DNA of 64,000 nt from Leptolyngbya sp. NIES-3755. Lineage in GTDB: Bacteria > Cyanobacteriota > Cyanobacteriia > Leptolyngbyales > Leptolyngbyaceae. The position numbers were made by a program, and so were the translations under genes. The notes beneath the pieces were generated by a model, which was given only the letters and a program-made list of their open reading frames with translations, was not told where the DNA came from and searched no databases. The stretch lies in assembly GCA_001548435.1 (NCBI GenBank), contig AP017308.1, positions 5,093,030 through 5,157,029 of the forward strand, given 5' to 3'. Within the stretch, counting starts at the first letter, position 1; each line of letters begins with the position of its first letter. This document shows, one piece after another, positions 56,791 to 64,000 of this stretch.

Positions 56791-57903
56791 TCACATAAAA
56801 TTTGTCTGCGAATCAATTCTAATCCGTTGTGGTGTCGTGCCTTGCCATCGAAGCAGGTGGGCAGGTTGTTTGAGGTAAAGCGGCAAATCGATCGCGCTTC
56901 GGGGTGCAGTCGTGGCGAGTGCGATCGCGGTCCCTAAATCGCAACTGTGCCATTTCACCAAATTTTCTACCCCTGAAAAGAGAGACCGCGTTGTGCCTGC
57001 TAAAGTTCCATTCAGCAATTTTGCTGTGCCATTTGTTACTTCAATCTCTCTTGAATCCCAAGGATAACGACCGTCTGGTAATCCGAGTGGAGAAAGGGCA
57101 TCGCTGACAAGAAAGATACCGCGATCGTACTGGCTCGATCTAAGAAGAATATCAATCATGATCGGCGTGACATGCTGCCCATCCGCAATCAATCCGCAGT
57201 ACACGTTTGGATTCGCGATCGCGGCTCCTAATAGTCCTGGTTCCCGATGATGCAACCCAGGCATTGCATTAAAAGCATGAGTCACCATTGACGCGCCTTG
57301 CTCGAATGCTTTCTGGGCTTGAGCGGCTGTAGCTTGAGAATGTCCGAGACTGACGGTAATTCCTAAAGATTTGAGATAAGCGATCGCGGCTCCACTAGGA
57401 TCGAGTTCAGGAGCAAGCGTAATCACTTTGACAATCTCAGCATAATCGCCTAGGACTCGTTTCACAGATTCGACAGTCAGCGGTAAAAGGAATTCTTCGG
57501 GATGTGCACCCCGTTTCTCAAAATTTAGAAAAGGTCCTTCAAGATGAACACCCAGGATTTGAGGGAATTCAGAATCAGCAAGAATGGAGAGCGATCGCGC
57601 AATATTCTCGATCGAGGTTGTCACGATCGTGGGCAAGAATCCATCGACTCCCTGATTCCAAAGGAATTGACAAATCTTTTCTAATTGATAACTATTTTCT
57701 GCACTCAAATCGGGAAATGCTAACCCCAACGCGCCATTAATCTGCAAATCAACGCCACCCAGAGAAATCCAATCGCCTGAAACATCTAAGATTGGAGCAT
57801 CTGTGTCGATCGACGGTGCAATTTCTAGAATTACATCATTGATCAAAATTTGCTGCAAACCGTCAAAACCGGGCACATGAGCATTGATAATCAGAAAGCG
57901 CAT
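56791..57903 (-). CDS. nagA: N-acetylglucosamine-6-phosphate deacetylase
   Basis: The metal-dependent amidohydrolase removes acetate from GlcNAc-6-phosphate, in amino-sugar recycling. The 370 residues show [38 protein letters not shown] (metal Glu), [34 protein letters not shown] and [15 protein letters not shown] (catalytic Asp). nagB is not nearby. It is divergent from purE, with 38 bp between the starts, so their promoters overlap. Confidence 0.93.
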   Translation of the reverse strand: MRFLIINAHVPGFDGLQQILINDVILEIAPSIDTDAPILDVSGDWISLGGVDLQINGALGLAFPDLSAENSYQLEKICQFLWNQGVDGFLPTIVTTSIENIARSLSILADSEFPQILGVHLEGPFLNFEKRGAHPEEFLLPLTVESVKRVLGDYAEIVKVITLAPELDPSGAAIAYLKSLGITVSLGHSQATAAQAQKAFEQGASMVTHAFNAMPGLHHREPGLLGAAIANPNVYCGLIADGQHVTPIMIDILLRSSQYDRGIFLVSDALSPLGLPDGRYPWDSREIEVTNGTAKLLNGTLAGTTRSLFSGVENLVKWHSCDLGTAIALATTAPRSAIDLPLYLKQPAHLLRWQGTTPQRIRIDSQTNFM

Positions 57904-57941
57904 TTTACAGACTTGATTTCGTTCGTTTTGGATCTTCGCAC

Positions 57942-58460
57942 ATGACTCAGCCGTTGATTGGAATCATTATGGGCAGTGACTCGGATCTGCCGACCCTGCA
58001 AGCCGCGATCGCAGTTTGTGAAGAGTTCGGGGTTCCGTGTGAGGTCGAGATTGTTTCTGCTCATCGCACTCCGGAGCGCATGGTCGAATATGCAAAACAA
58101 GCACACACGAGAGGAATTAAGGTGATCATCGCGGGGGCGGGCGGTGCAGCGCATTTACCTGGAATGGTGGCATCAATGACTGCTCTGCCCGTGATTGGGG
58201 TTCCGGTGCAAACGAAAACGCTTCAAGGTGTGGATTCGCTTTATTCGATTGTTCAAATGCCAGCGGGAATTCCAGTTGCAACAGTCGCGATCGGCAATGC
58301 GAAAAATGCAGGATTGTTAGCAGTTCAAATCTTAGCCACTCACAATCCTGAGCTATTCAATAAAGTGCAAGCTTATCGGCAAAGTCTTACAGACATGGTT
58401 CGGGACAAGCAAGCAAAGCTCACTGAAGTCGGCTACAAACAATATTTAACAGAGATGTAG
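57942..58460 (+). CDS. purE: N5-carboxyaminoimidazole ribonucleotide mutase
   Basis: Class I PurE moves the carboxylate of N5-CAIR to C4, giving CAIR in purine synthesis. The 172 residues have [34 protein letters not shown] (catalytic His), [27 protein letters not shown] and [20 protein letters not shown]. Full length. No purK is adjacent, which is common in cyanobacteria. Confidence 0.97.
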   Translation: MTQPLIGIIMGSDSDLPTLQAAIAVCEEFGVPCEVEIVSAHRTPERMVEYAKQAHTRGIKVIIAGAGGAAHLPGMVASMTALPVIGVPVQTKTLQGVDSLYSIVQMPAGIPVATVAIGNAKNAGLLAVQILATHNPELFNKVQAYRQSLTDMVRDKQAKLTEVGYKQYLTEM

Positions 58461-58531
58461 AACTTGATTTCGAGCTTAGGCAAATCCGCGCTAAAATATT
58501 AGTACAATTGTATCTTAGCGCCATCATGCCC

Positions 58532-58930
58532 CTACGTTTTCGGCAGCAATGCCAAGATCTGATCGACAAACGCTTGATGATCCACCACAGGCTTCGAGAT
58601 ATAGCCATCGGCTCCACTTTGCTTGAGGAAATTTTCTCGATCGCCCTCCATTGCGTGCGCCGTAACCAAAATGATCGGCAAATTAGCAGTTTTTTCATCG
58701 GCTTTCAGCAATTGAGTTAGCTGGATTCCGTTCATTGCCTTACCTTGGTACATACTGCGAGAGAGAGAAACATCCATCAAAATAATATCTGCCTCACCGG
58801 ACTGGGCAATTTGGATCACTTCCTCTACATTCTCAGTATGTTTGACTGCCAAACCTCCCCGTTTGGTCAAAATTTTCGAGAAGACCCTGGCATTGATCAG
58901 GTCATCCTCAACGATTAAAACAGTTTGCAT
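58532..58930 (-). CDS. Stand-alone receiver (CheY/DivK-like) protein
   Basis: One receiver domain of 132 residues: acidic pair VEDD, acceptor Asp in ADIILMDVSLSRS, Thr in ILVTAHAM and Lys in YISKPV. A short insert (SRSMYQGKAMNG) follows the acceptor Asp, as in DivK-like proteins with cell-cycle or phosphorelay roles. No output domain and no adjacent kinase. Confidence 0.93.
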   Translation of the reverse strand: MQTVLIVEDDLINARVFSKILTKRGGLAVKHTENVEEVIQIAQSGEADIILMDVSLSRSMYQGKAMNGIQLTQLLKADEKTANLPIILVTAHAMEGDRENFLKQSGADGYISKPVVDHQAFVDQILALLPKT

Positions 58931-59079
58931 ATAAATTCCTCAGACGAAACGCGCTAGATACGGCAAAATAAAACGATTGCAATGTAGCTCAACTGTATTA
59001 GTATTTTCAGGACGGGCGATCGACATTCGGAAACCCCTTGGATTCCAACTATTGTAAAGTTCAGCAGGATAACAGGCTC

Positions 59080-61659
59080 ATGGCTCGGACGCGACCTCAA
59101 TCTCAATCAGAACAGTTAAACATTCTCCCAACAGGACAGGTTATCACGACTGCATTACATACGGAGATGCAACAGTCCTATTTGGAATATGCCATGAGCG
59201 TGATCGTAGGAAGGGCGCTTCCCGATAGTCGCGATGGCTTGAAGCCTGTCCATCGTCGTATTTTATACGCAATGCACGAGTTAGGGTTAACTCCCGATCG
59301 CCCTTATCGAAAATGCGCCCGCGTCGTCGGGGATGTTCTCGGTAAGTATCACCCCCACGGCGATCAGGCGGTCTATGATGCCCTGGTGCGAATGGTGCAG
59401 GATTTCTCTAGTCGCTATCCATTGCTCGGTGGTCATGGAAATTTTGGATCGGTTGATAATGATCCACCTGCGGCAATGCGATACACCGAAACGCGACTGT
59501 CAGCGATCGGTAACGAGTCTCTGCTGAACGAAATTAGTGAAGCAACGGTTGATTTTGTTGGTAACTTTGATAATTCACAGCAAGAACCCGTCGTATTACC
59601 TGCCCAATTACCAATTCTGTTATTGAATGGTAGTTCTGGCATTGCAGTGGGAATGGCAACAAATATTCCACCGCATAACTTAGGGGAAATCATTGATGGC
59701 TTGGTTGCGCTCATCGATCGACCTAATTTATCGGATGATGAACTTCTTGCATTGATTCCGGGTCCTGACTTTCCCACAGGCGGCGAAATCATCGATACAA
59801 GCGGCATTCGAGAAGCTTATCTCACGGGTAGAGGTAGTATTCCGATGCGCGGAATTGCCAATATTGAGGAGATTAGTACAGGTCGCGGTAAACATCGGAA
59901 AACTGCGATTATCATTACCGAGCTTCCCTACCAAGTCAACAAAGCAGGACTGATCGAAAAGATTGCTGAACTTGTGAACGCAGGCAAGATCGAAGGAGTA
60001 GGCGATTTGCGAGATGAAAGCGATCGAGAAGGGATTCGAGTTGTGATCGAACTCCGACGCGATGCCAATCCTCACAAGATTCTCAATGCTATCTATCGCC
60101 AAACGCCACTGCAAACCAATTTCGGTGTCATTCTCTTAGCTCTCGACAATGCTCAACCGAAACAAATGACGCTGAGAGAGCTATTAACTGCATTCTTATC
60201 GTTCCGCGAAGAGACTCTCACTCGGCAATATCGCAACGAGTATAACCAAGCCGAAAGCCAAGTTCACGTCCTGGAAGGTCGATTAAAAGCACTTGCGAAC
60301 TTAGATGAAGTCATCCGAATTTTGCGGAATGCTCCTGATGGTGGAACTGCCAAAGTTCAATTGCAAGATCGATTAGACTTAAGCGATCGACAAGCCGATG
60401 CCATCCTTTCCATGCCGCTCCGAAGATTAACCGGAATGGAGCGTCAAAGCCTGCAAACCGAACATGATGAACTCGTTGCGAAGATGCAGGACTTGAATAA
60501 ACTACTCAGCGATCGCAAAGAATTACTGAAATCGCTGAAGAAAGACCTTAGAGCGTTAAAGAAAAAATACGGCGACGATCGACGCACGAAGATTGTTGCT
60601 GCGGTTGACGTGGCAGCAGAAGTCAGCGAAAAAGACGATGCTCCCACTTCTCGATCGAACATGAACTTGTCTTTCGAGTTCGAGGAAGAAGAACAGCCCG
60701 CCGTTCTCGAAGTCACACAGCGCGGATATGTGCGACGAATGACTCCGAAAGCTTACGAGCGACTGAGCAAGAATCGCAATGATGATACGCCAACTAAGGA
60801 ACTCGAAGACGGGGACGATTTCGCCACACAGACTGACTTCACGACTACAGGCAAAACACTCGTTGTCTTTACTCGAAGTGGAAAAGCCTTTGCGGTGAAA
60901 GTTCGCGACATTCCTCAAGCGAACAATGGCAAGTCGAGAGGAACACCGTTAGTAACGCTCTTACCGCCTGCCGCACAAGCAGAACCGGACTCGATCGCTG
61001 GAACGTTCATCCTGCCTGATTCGATCGAAGACCAATTCGTTCTGTTACTGACCGAGCAAGGAAAGATCAAACGATTACCACTTTCTGAATTCACTGATTT
61101 AACGGGACGTGGACTAACTGCACTGAAGCTCAAAGAGGGCGATCAATTGCTCTGTGTCAGTCCGGTGCAAGTCGGAGAACAAGTTCTACTGGCAACTTCA
61201 AGCGGTCGAGTCTTGAGATTTGAAGTAAATGATTTGCAGATTCCGATCGCAAGTCGAACTTCTCAAGGTCAAACCGGAATGCGTGTAAGCAAGAAAGAAC
61301 GAATTGTGGGTTGGGCGATCGCGAATGAGGACGATACCTTCCTGATGATTTCTGAACAAGGCTATGCGAAACACATGGAAGTGCAAGCCTTAAGACGCGC
61401 TAGTTCGGGAGAATTGGGCACTCAGACTTTCCACTTCAGCAACAAAACCGATATCGTTGCTGGAATTGTTGCAGTGTTACCTCAATCTCTGGTGTTCTTG
61501 TTAACGAATGAGAATCATCTGGCTCGGATTGATGTCGATGAAATTGATTTGAGCTTGAAAGACGATCGCGGTTCTCGTGTGGTCAAACTCAGTAAAACCG
61601 AGCGGGTGACTCATGTGAGTTTGCCTGTGCTGTATGGGGACGAAGAATCGATCGAGTAA
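59080..61659 (+). CDS. gyrA: DNA gyrase/topoisomerase IV subunit A
   Basis: The 859-residue type IIA subunit has the start [20 protein letters not shown], the breakage region [17 protein letters not shown] (winged helix), the catalytic Tyr in [11 protein letters not shown], a coiled-coil gate ([20 protein letters not shown]) and six beta-pinwheel repeats. The QRRGGKG-type GyrA box at the start of the pinwheel is not seen; this leaves the alternative of a ParC-like paralogue. ATG 59080 is chosen; ATG 59038 adds 14 unlikely residues. GyrB is encoded elsewhere. Confidence 0.9.
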   Translation: MARTRPQSQSEQLNILPTGQVITTALHTEMQQSYLEYAMSVIVGRALPDSRDGLKPVHRRILYAMHELGLTPDRPYRKCARVVGDVLGKYHPHGDQAVYDALVRMVQDFSSRYPLLGGHGNFGSVDNDPPAAMRYTETRLSAIGNESLLNEISEATVDFVGNFDNSQQEPVVLPAQLPILLLNGSSGIAVGMATNIPPHNLGEIIDGLVALIDRPNLSDDELLALIPGPDFPTGGEIIDTSGIREAYLTGRGSIPMRGIANIEEISTGRGKHRKTAIIITELPYQVNKAGLIEKIAELVNAGKIEGVGDLRDESDREGIRVVIELRRDANPHKILNAIYRQTPLQTNFGVILLALDNAQPKQMTLRELLTAFLSFREETLTRQYRNEYNQAESQVHVLEGRLKALANLDEVIRILRNAPDGGTAKVQLQDRLDLSDRQADAILSMPLRRLTGMERQSLQTEHDELVAKMQDLNKLLSDRKELLKSLKKDLRALKKKYGDDRRTKIVAAVDVAAEVSEKDDAPTSRSNMNLSFEFEEEEQPAVLEVTQRGYVRRMTPKAYERLSKNRNDDTPTKELEDGDDFATQTDFTTTGKTLVVFTRSGKAFAVKVRDIPQANNGKSRGTPLVTLLPPAAQAEPDSIAGTFILPDSIEDQFVLLLTEQGKIKRLPLSEFTDLTGRGLTALKLKEGDQLLCVSPVQVGEQVLLATSSGRVLRFEVNDLQIPIASRTSQGQTGMRVSKKERIVGWAIANEDDTFLMISEQGYAKHMEVQALRRASSGELGTQTFHFSNKTDIVAGIVAVLPQSLVFLLTNENHLARIDVDEIDLSLKDDRGSRVVKLSKTERVTHVSLPVLYGDEESIE

Positions 61660-61701
61660 ATTGATTCTCTTAGGATCGATTAGAAGCGACTGAATGTGCT
61701 T

Positions 61702-62346
61702 TTACTGCTCGGTCGGAATAGTACGCGCCCACGCTCCTAATCGAACCCCAAACCCTCGGTCTGCTTTATCTTGCCAAACACGAGTGAGATATACGACCTT
61801 CTTTTCCTCCCACTTCAGGTCTCGCTGTAACTCCAGTAGTTCTCGCCCTAGTGGATCTTGTGCCTTGTCGAATCCAATCACTAAAACGAGTTCAACGTAG
61901 CGATCTTTTCCCAGTTCAGGTTGCTTCCAGAGGTTGCTGATGTGTCCACTGACATCTGTTTCTTTCCATCGCTCTGCTCGTTCCTCGTGAATATCAACTC
62001 GATACGCTGAGCCATACTTCCGTACCTTGATTTTAGAGAAGCGTATGACGGTACAGTTGACTACGCCAAAAGCTGGGGTCTGAAATCGAGTTCTGTACAT
62101 TGAGTGCTTGGGTCTAAACTTACCTGATGAATTGCTTTCCATCTGGACTCTAGGGTTACCGACTGAGTAACCTTGCATCTTCAGATACGGAGCGATCGCC
62201 TTATGCCATTCCTGATAGCGAGATGGCTTGGATTGGGGTTCAGCTTCTACCAAATCATCGCAAGCATACAAGCCAAGAGGAAGAACGGTTTCATCAAACT
62301 GCTCTAGTATCGCCAATAAAGTGTTGCACAGCGTCGCTAATTCCAT
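61702..62346 (-). CDS. Unknown protein
   Basis: The 214-residue protein is basic with mixed helices and strands (YGSAYRVDIHEERAERWKET, YVELVLVIGFDKAQDPLGRE, WEEKKVVYLTRVWQDKADRG). The Asp/Glu-rich central strands and a Lys in KKVVYL could suggest a nuclease-like core, but no motif is firm. Starts at ATG 62346. It stands convergent with gyrA, 42 bp from its stop. Confidence 0.6.
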   Translation of the reverse strand: MELATLCNTLLAILEQFDETVLPLGLYACDDLVEAEPQSKPSRYQEWHKAIAPYLKMQGYSVGNPRVQMESNSSGKFRPKHSMYRTRFQTPAFGVVNCTVIRFSKIKVRKYGSAYRVDIHEERAERWKETDVSGHISNLWKQPELGKDRYVELVLVIGFDKAQDPLGRELLELQRDLKWEEKKVVYLTRVWQDKADRGFGVRLGAWARTIPTEQ

Positions 62347-62397
62347 GCTGAATCTACTTTGAAATCAAACTATTCTCTAACGTGTCGATTAGAAGTC

Positions 62398-62484
62398 GAT
62401 CGCACTCGCCAAGAAATCGAAGACAATCTGCTTTTACCGATCGCCACCCTCCAAGAACGTTTACCTGAAATATATGGAGAGTGA
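62398..62484 (+). pseudogene. Gene-tail remnant, copy 1
   Basis: The plus strand reads DRTRQEIEDNLLLPIATLQE then RLPEIYGE and TGA. A near-identical tail occurs at 63305-63385. No start codon or upstream domain is present. Confidence 0.5.
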
Positions 62485-62515
62485 AGAATTTCGGAGAATT
62501 GCGATCGACATTTCC

Positions 62516-62851
62516 TTAAGCCACTCCATACCCAGTGTCAGGTCTAGCATAAGCTGGTTGCAGTCCCAATATGATATCCTCTCGTGGCACTCCCATCTCC
62601 ACAAGCTCTTGGGCGATTAATCGATCGGTTTGATTGCGCTGAATCCAAATTTTTCCATTCTTAATATCTAAGTGCATTAGACAGCTATAAAACCGCCGCT
62701 GTCCCTGCCAACCCAAACTCACTAATTGATAATGATCGTGTTCTCGATCGAAGATTACCTGAGTTTCCAATTGATCATCTTGATTCCCCTCGATCGCGTA
62801 CTGATCGAGCAGGGAGCGGATCGCTTGCCGATATTGTTCTATTCGTTCCAT
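62516..62851 (-). CDS. xisI: XisI, fdxN excision controlling factor-like
   Basis: XisI and XisH are named from the Anabaena fdxN element, whose excision they help control, but the pair is widespread outside it. The 111 residues match: IEQYRQAIRSLLDQYA, LVSLGWQGQRRFYSCLMHLD, KIWIQRNQTDRLIAQELVEM and DIILGLQPAYARPDTGYGVA. The 13-bp overlap with xisH shows coupling. Confidence 0.95.
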   Translation of the reverse strand: MERIEQYRQAIRSLLDQYAIEGNQDDQLETQVIFDREHDHYQLVSLGWQGQRRFYSCLMHLDIKNGKIWIQRNQTDRLIAQELVEMGVPREDIILGLQPAYARPDTGYGVA

Positions 62852-63255
62852 CGCACAATTACCTCTGTCAGTGGATCGTATACCATCAATTTAACTGCAT
62901 ACTTTTGCACAGAAGCGATCGCTAAAGGACGTTGAAAAAACTCCTCGTATGCAATTAACGGCACTGCTAAATAGAGGACTCGCGTTGGCTCTAGAGTTTC
63001 CAAAACTAAGCGATAGTTCAAGAACTGTCCCAATGCAGCATGATAATCAAACAGTGCTGATTCACTCAAAAAGCTTTTTATCTCGATTGCAATTTTCTGA
63101 GTTCCTTTCTCTGCGGCAAGCAGTTCTGCACCTAAATCAATTCTGACTTCATCTTCATCCTCAAACTTCAACCTGAGTGGATCATCTGTAATAATCCATT
63201 GCTCTTTTGAAAGAGCAGTTTTTACTGCATTGTGATATCGATCTCTCGCAGACAT
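62839..63255 (-). CDS. xisH: XisH, fdxN excision controlling factor-like
   Basis: The 138-residue endonuclease-like protein has ARDRYHNAVKTALSKEQWII, LRLKFEDEDEVRIDLGAELL (Asp), KIAIEIKSFLSESALFDYHA (Glu-x-Lys) and FLNYRLVLETLEPTRVLYLA. This is a PD-(D/E)XK-like core. It is the first gene of the pair. No fdxN element or recombinase is nearby, so excision control is only the historical name. Confidence 0.95.
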   Translation of the reverse strand: MSARDRYHNAVKTALSKEQWIITDDPLRLKFEDEDEVRIDLGAELLAAEKGTQKIAIEIKSFLSESALFDYHAALGQFLNYRLVLETLEPTRVLYLAVPLIAYEEFFQRPLAIASVQKYAVKLMVYDPLTEVIVRWNE

Positions 63256-63304
63256 TAAATTCTTCTATTATTCTTCCTGTGACAGCATAAGCTCTCGATA
63301 GTAC

Positions 63305-63385
63305 GATCGCCAAGAGATCGAAGACAATCTGCTTTTACCGATCGCCACACTCCGCGATCGCTTACCTGAGCTATGTGGAAAATAG
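63305..63385 (+). pseudogene. Gene-tail remnant, copy 2
   Basis: The plus strand reads DRQEIEDNLLLPIATLRD then RLPELCGK and TAG, matching copy 1 at 62398 at most positions. Both lie in gaps between accessory genes of opposite strand. Confidence 0.5.
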
Positions 63386-63399
63386 AAGTCGATAAAGAT

Positions 63400-63654
63400 C
63401 TAAAGCGAACCCCAATCAATATCCTCTAACCGCACAACATTTCCGGCTTTAACACTTTCACGGGACTTCGCAATTCGCCGCAGAAAACGAGGATCATTCT
63501 CTAATCGATAGTCATCCAAATCCTCACCAGATTCAAATCCAACTAACATCCCAACAGGTTTTCCATCATCAGTAATGAGAATCTCTTCCTGTTCAGCCAA
63601 CTGTAGATATTCAGAAAAATTATTCTGAACTTCGCTCACTGTTACTTCCTTCAT
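63400..63654 (-). CDS. Phd/YefM-type antitoxin
   Basis: The protein starts MKEVTVSEVQNNFSEYLQLA, then EQEEILITDDGKPVGMLVGF, the DNA-binding N-terminus of Phd/YefM antitoxins, which also repress their own operon. The C-terminal tail is charged and would wrap the toxin. ATG 63654 is preferred; ATGs at 63666 and 63705 are in frame. It begins inside the toxin gene. Confidence 0.88.
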   Translation of the reverse strand: MKEVTVSEVQNNFSEYLQLAEQEEILITDDGKPVGMLVGFESGEDLDDYRLENDPRFLRRIAKSRESVKAGNVVRLEDIDWGSL

Positions 63655-63943
63655 CCGCTTCTCCATTTTGCTCCAGCCAGTCTTCTGCTTCTGATTTTGG
63701 CACAATCGCTAAAACTTCAACGGTATTCTCTCTAATGTCATAAAACACGCGCAACTCATCCACACGCAATCGATACTCAGGATGAAGTAGCCCTCTCAAT
63801 CGTTTAATCCGACTTTTGCTAACCTTCATCGGTTCATATCGCAGATAAGTTTCGATCGCAGAACGCGCTTTTGAGCGAAGATCAGCTCTCAGATTCCGTA
63901 AATCTCCGATCGCTTCAACCGTTAAAACAATTTCATAAGGCAT
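63620..63943 (-). CDS. RelE/ParE-family toxin
   Basis: The 107-residue protein matches RelE: YEIVLTVEAIGDLRNLRADL, KSRIKRLRGLLHPEYRLRVD then ELRVFYDIRENTVEVLAIV. The Arg residues of strand beta-3 (YRLRV and LRVFYDI) fit the mRNA-cleaving subgroup. The toxin gene comes first and overlaps the antitoxin by 35 bp, the reverse of the usual order. Confidence 0.88.
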   Translation of the reverse strand: MPYEIVLTVEAIGDLRNLRADLRSKARSAIETYLRYEPMKVSKSRIKRLRGLLHPEYRLRVDELRVFYDIRENTVEVLAIVPKSEAEDWLEQNGEADEGSNSERSSE

Positions 63944-64000
63944 CTGAACGATTCATATTCTGTTCGCCAAATCATACAGCTAGACTTGGAAGGATTGGAT

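Noticed and set aside
55656..57903. chlM and nagA as one operon
   Set aside because: They are separated by 454 bp with a minus-strand terminator between them.
62516..63255. An fdxN-type excisable element around xisH/xisI
   Set aside because: No site-specific recombinase and no fdxN gene are nearby; the xis names are historical.

Overview
The window looks like a piece of chromosome from a filamentous or colonial cyanobacterium, most likely in the Leptolyngbya-like group. The evidence is the very high density of the HIP1 octamer GCGATCGC and of CGATCG cores, plus typical cyanobacterial genes: Mg-protoporphyrin IX methyltransferase (chlM), precorrin-8X methylmutase (cobH), Calvin-type class II aldolase (fda), sucrose synthase, xisH/xisI, Uma2 endonuclease, a pentapeptide-repeat protein and a TPP-riboswitch-controlled thiC. 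The taxon is inferred from gene content only. I saw no tRNA, rRNA or CRISPR array.

Layout. 0-2.1 kb: ftsH and its terminator. 2.2-3.3 kb: a palindromic repeat element and two gene remnants. 3.3-6.4 kb: the most unusual region, an apparent four-gene cluster of small-type AdoMet decarboxylase, an ATP-grasp/SET fusion, a tandem-cupin protein and a four-helix EamA/DMT transporter. This reads like an undescribed small-molecule pathway with an exporter. 6.5-10.7 kb: two overlapping-in-function sensor kinases. 10.7-12.5 kb: an IS200/IS605-type element (tnpA plus tnpB) inserted against the second kinase. 12.7-14.6 kb: a FAD oxidoreductase and an HNH nuclease overlapping tail to tail.

14.7-20.8 kb is a decayed zone: fragments of a glycosyltransferase, an NmrA-like reductase, a DUF1772-like membrane protein and two-component proteins, with a TIR-bounded, frameshifted ISAs1-type element. 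One fragment junction lies exactly on a HIP1 site. A few small intact genes sit inside it (pentapeptide, RskA-like, CHRD).

21-36.9 kb is mostly housekeeping and carbohydrate metabolism: cobH, codA, a ParE-type toxin-antitoxin pair, hisS, thiC with riboswitch, a sucrose synthase followed by a GH65 phosphorylase/beta-phosphoglucomutase fusion, and two convergent polytopic glycosyltransferase-like proteins. 37-40.7 kb holds a flavodoxin-like protein and a string of accessory genes (an unknown gene pair, a small protein with HNH nuclease, Uma2), two of which share a duplicated promoter-like block. 40.9-55 kb: fda, a lytic transglycosylase, a CHASE2-PAS-GGDEF cyclase, a gshB-grxC-2OG-oxygenase-protease run, a glycosyltransferase with DUF4160/DUF2442, an ABC exporter and a dynamin-like GTPase. 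54.5-55.6 kb: a possible Tse2-like toxin and partner. 55.7-61.7 kb: chlM, nagA, purE, a stand-alone receiver and gyrA. 61.7-64 kb: an unknown gene, xisI/xisH and a Phd/RelE pair with two matching gene-tail remnants. Two intergenic segments (about 45.4-45.5 and 56.5-56.7 kb) carry strong orphan terminators and may encode small RNAs.
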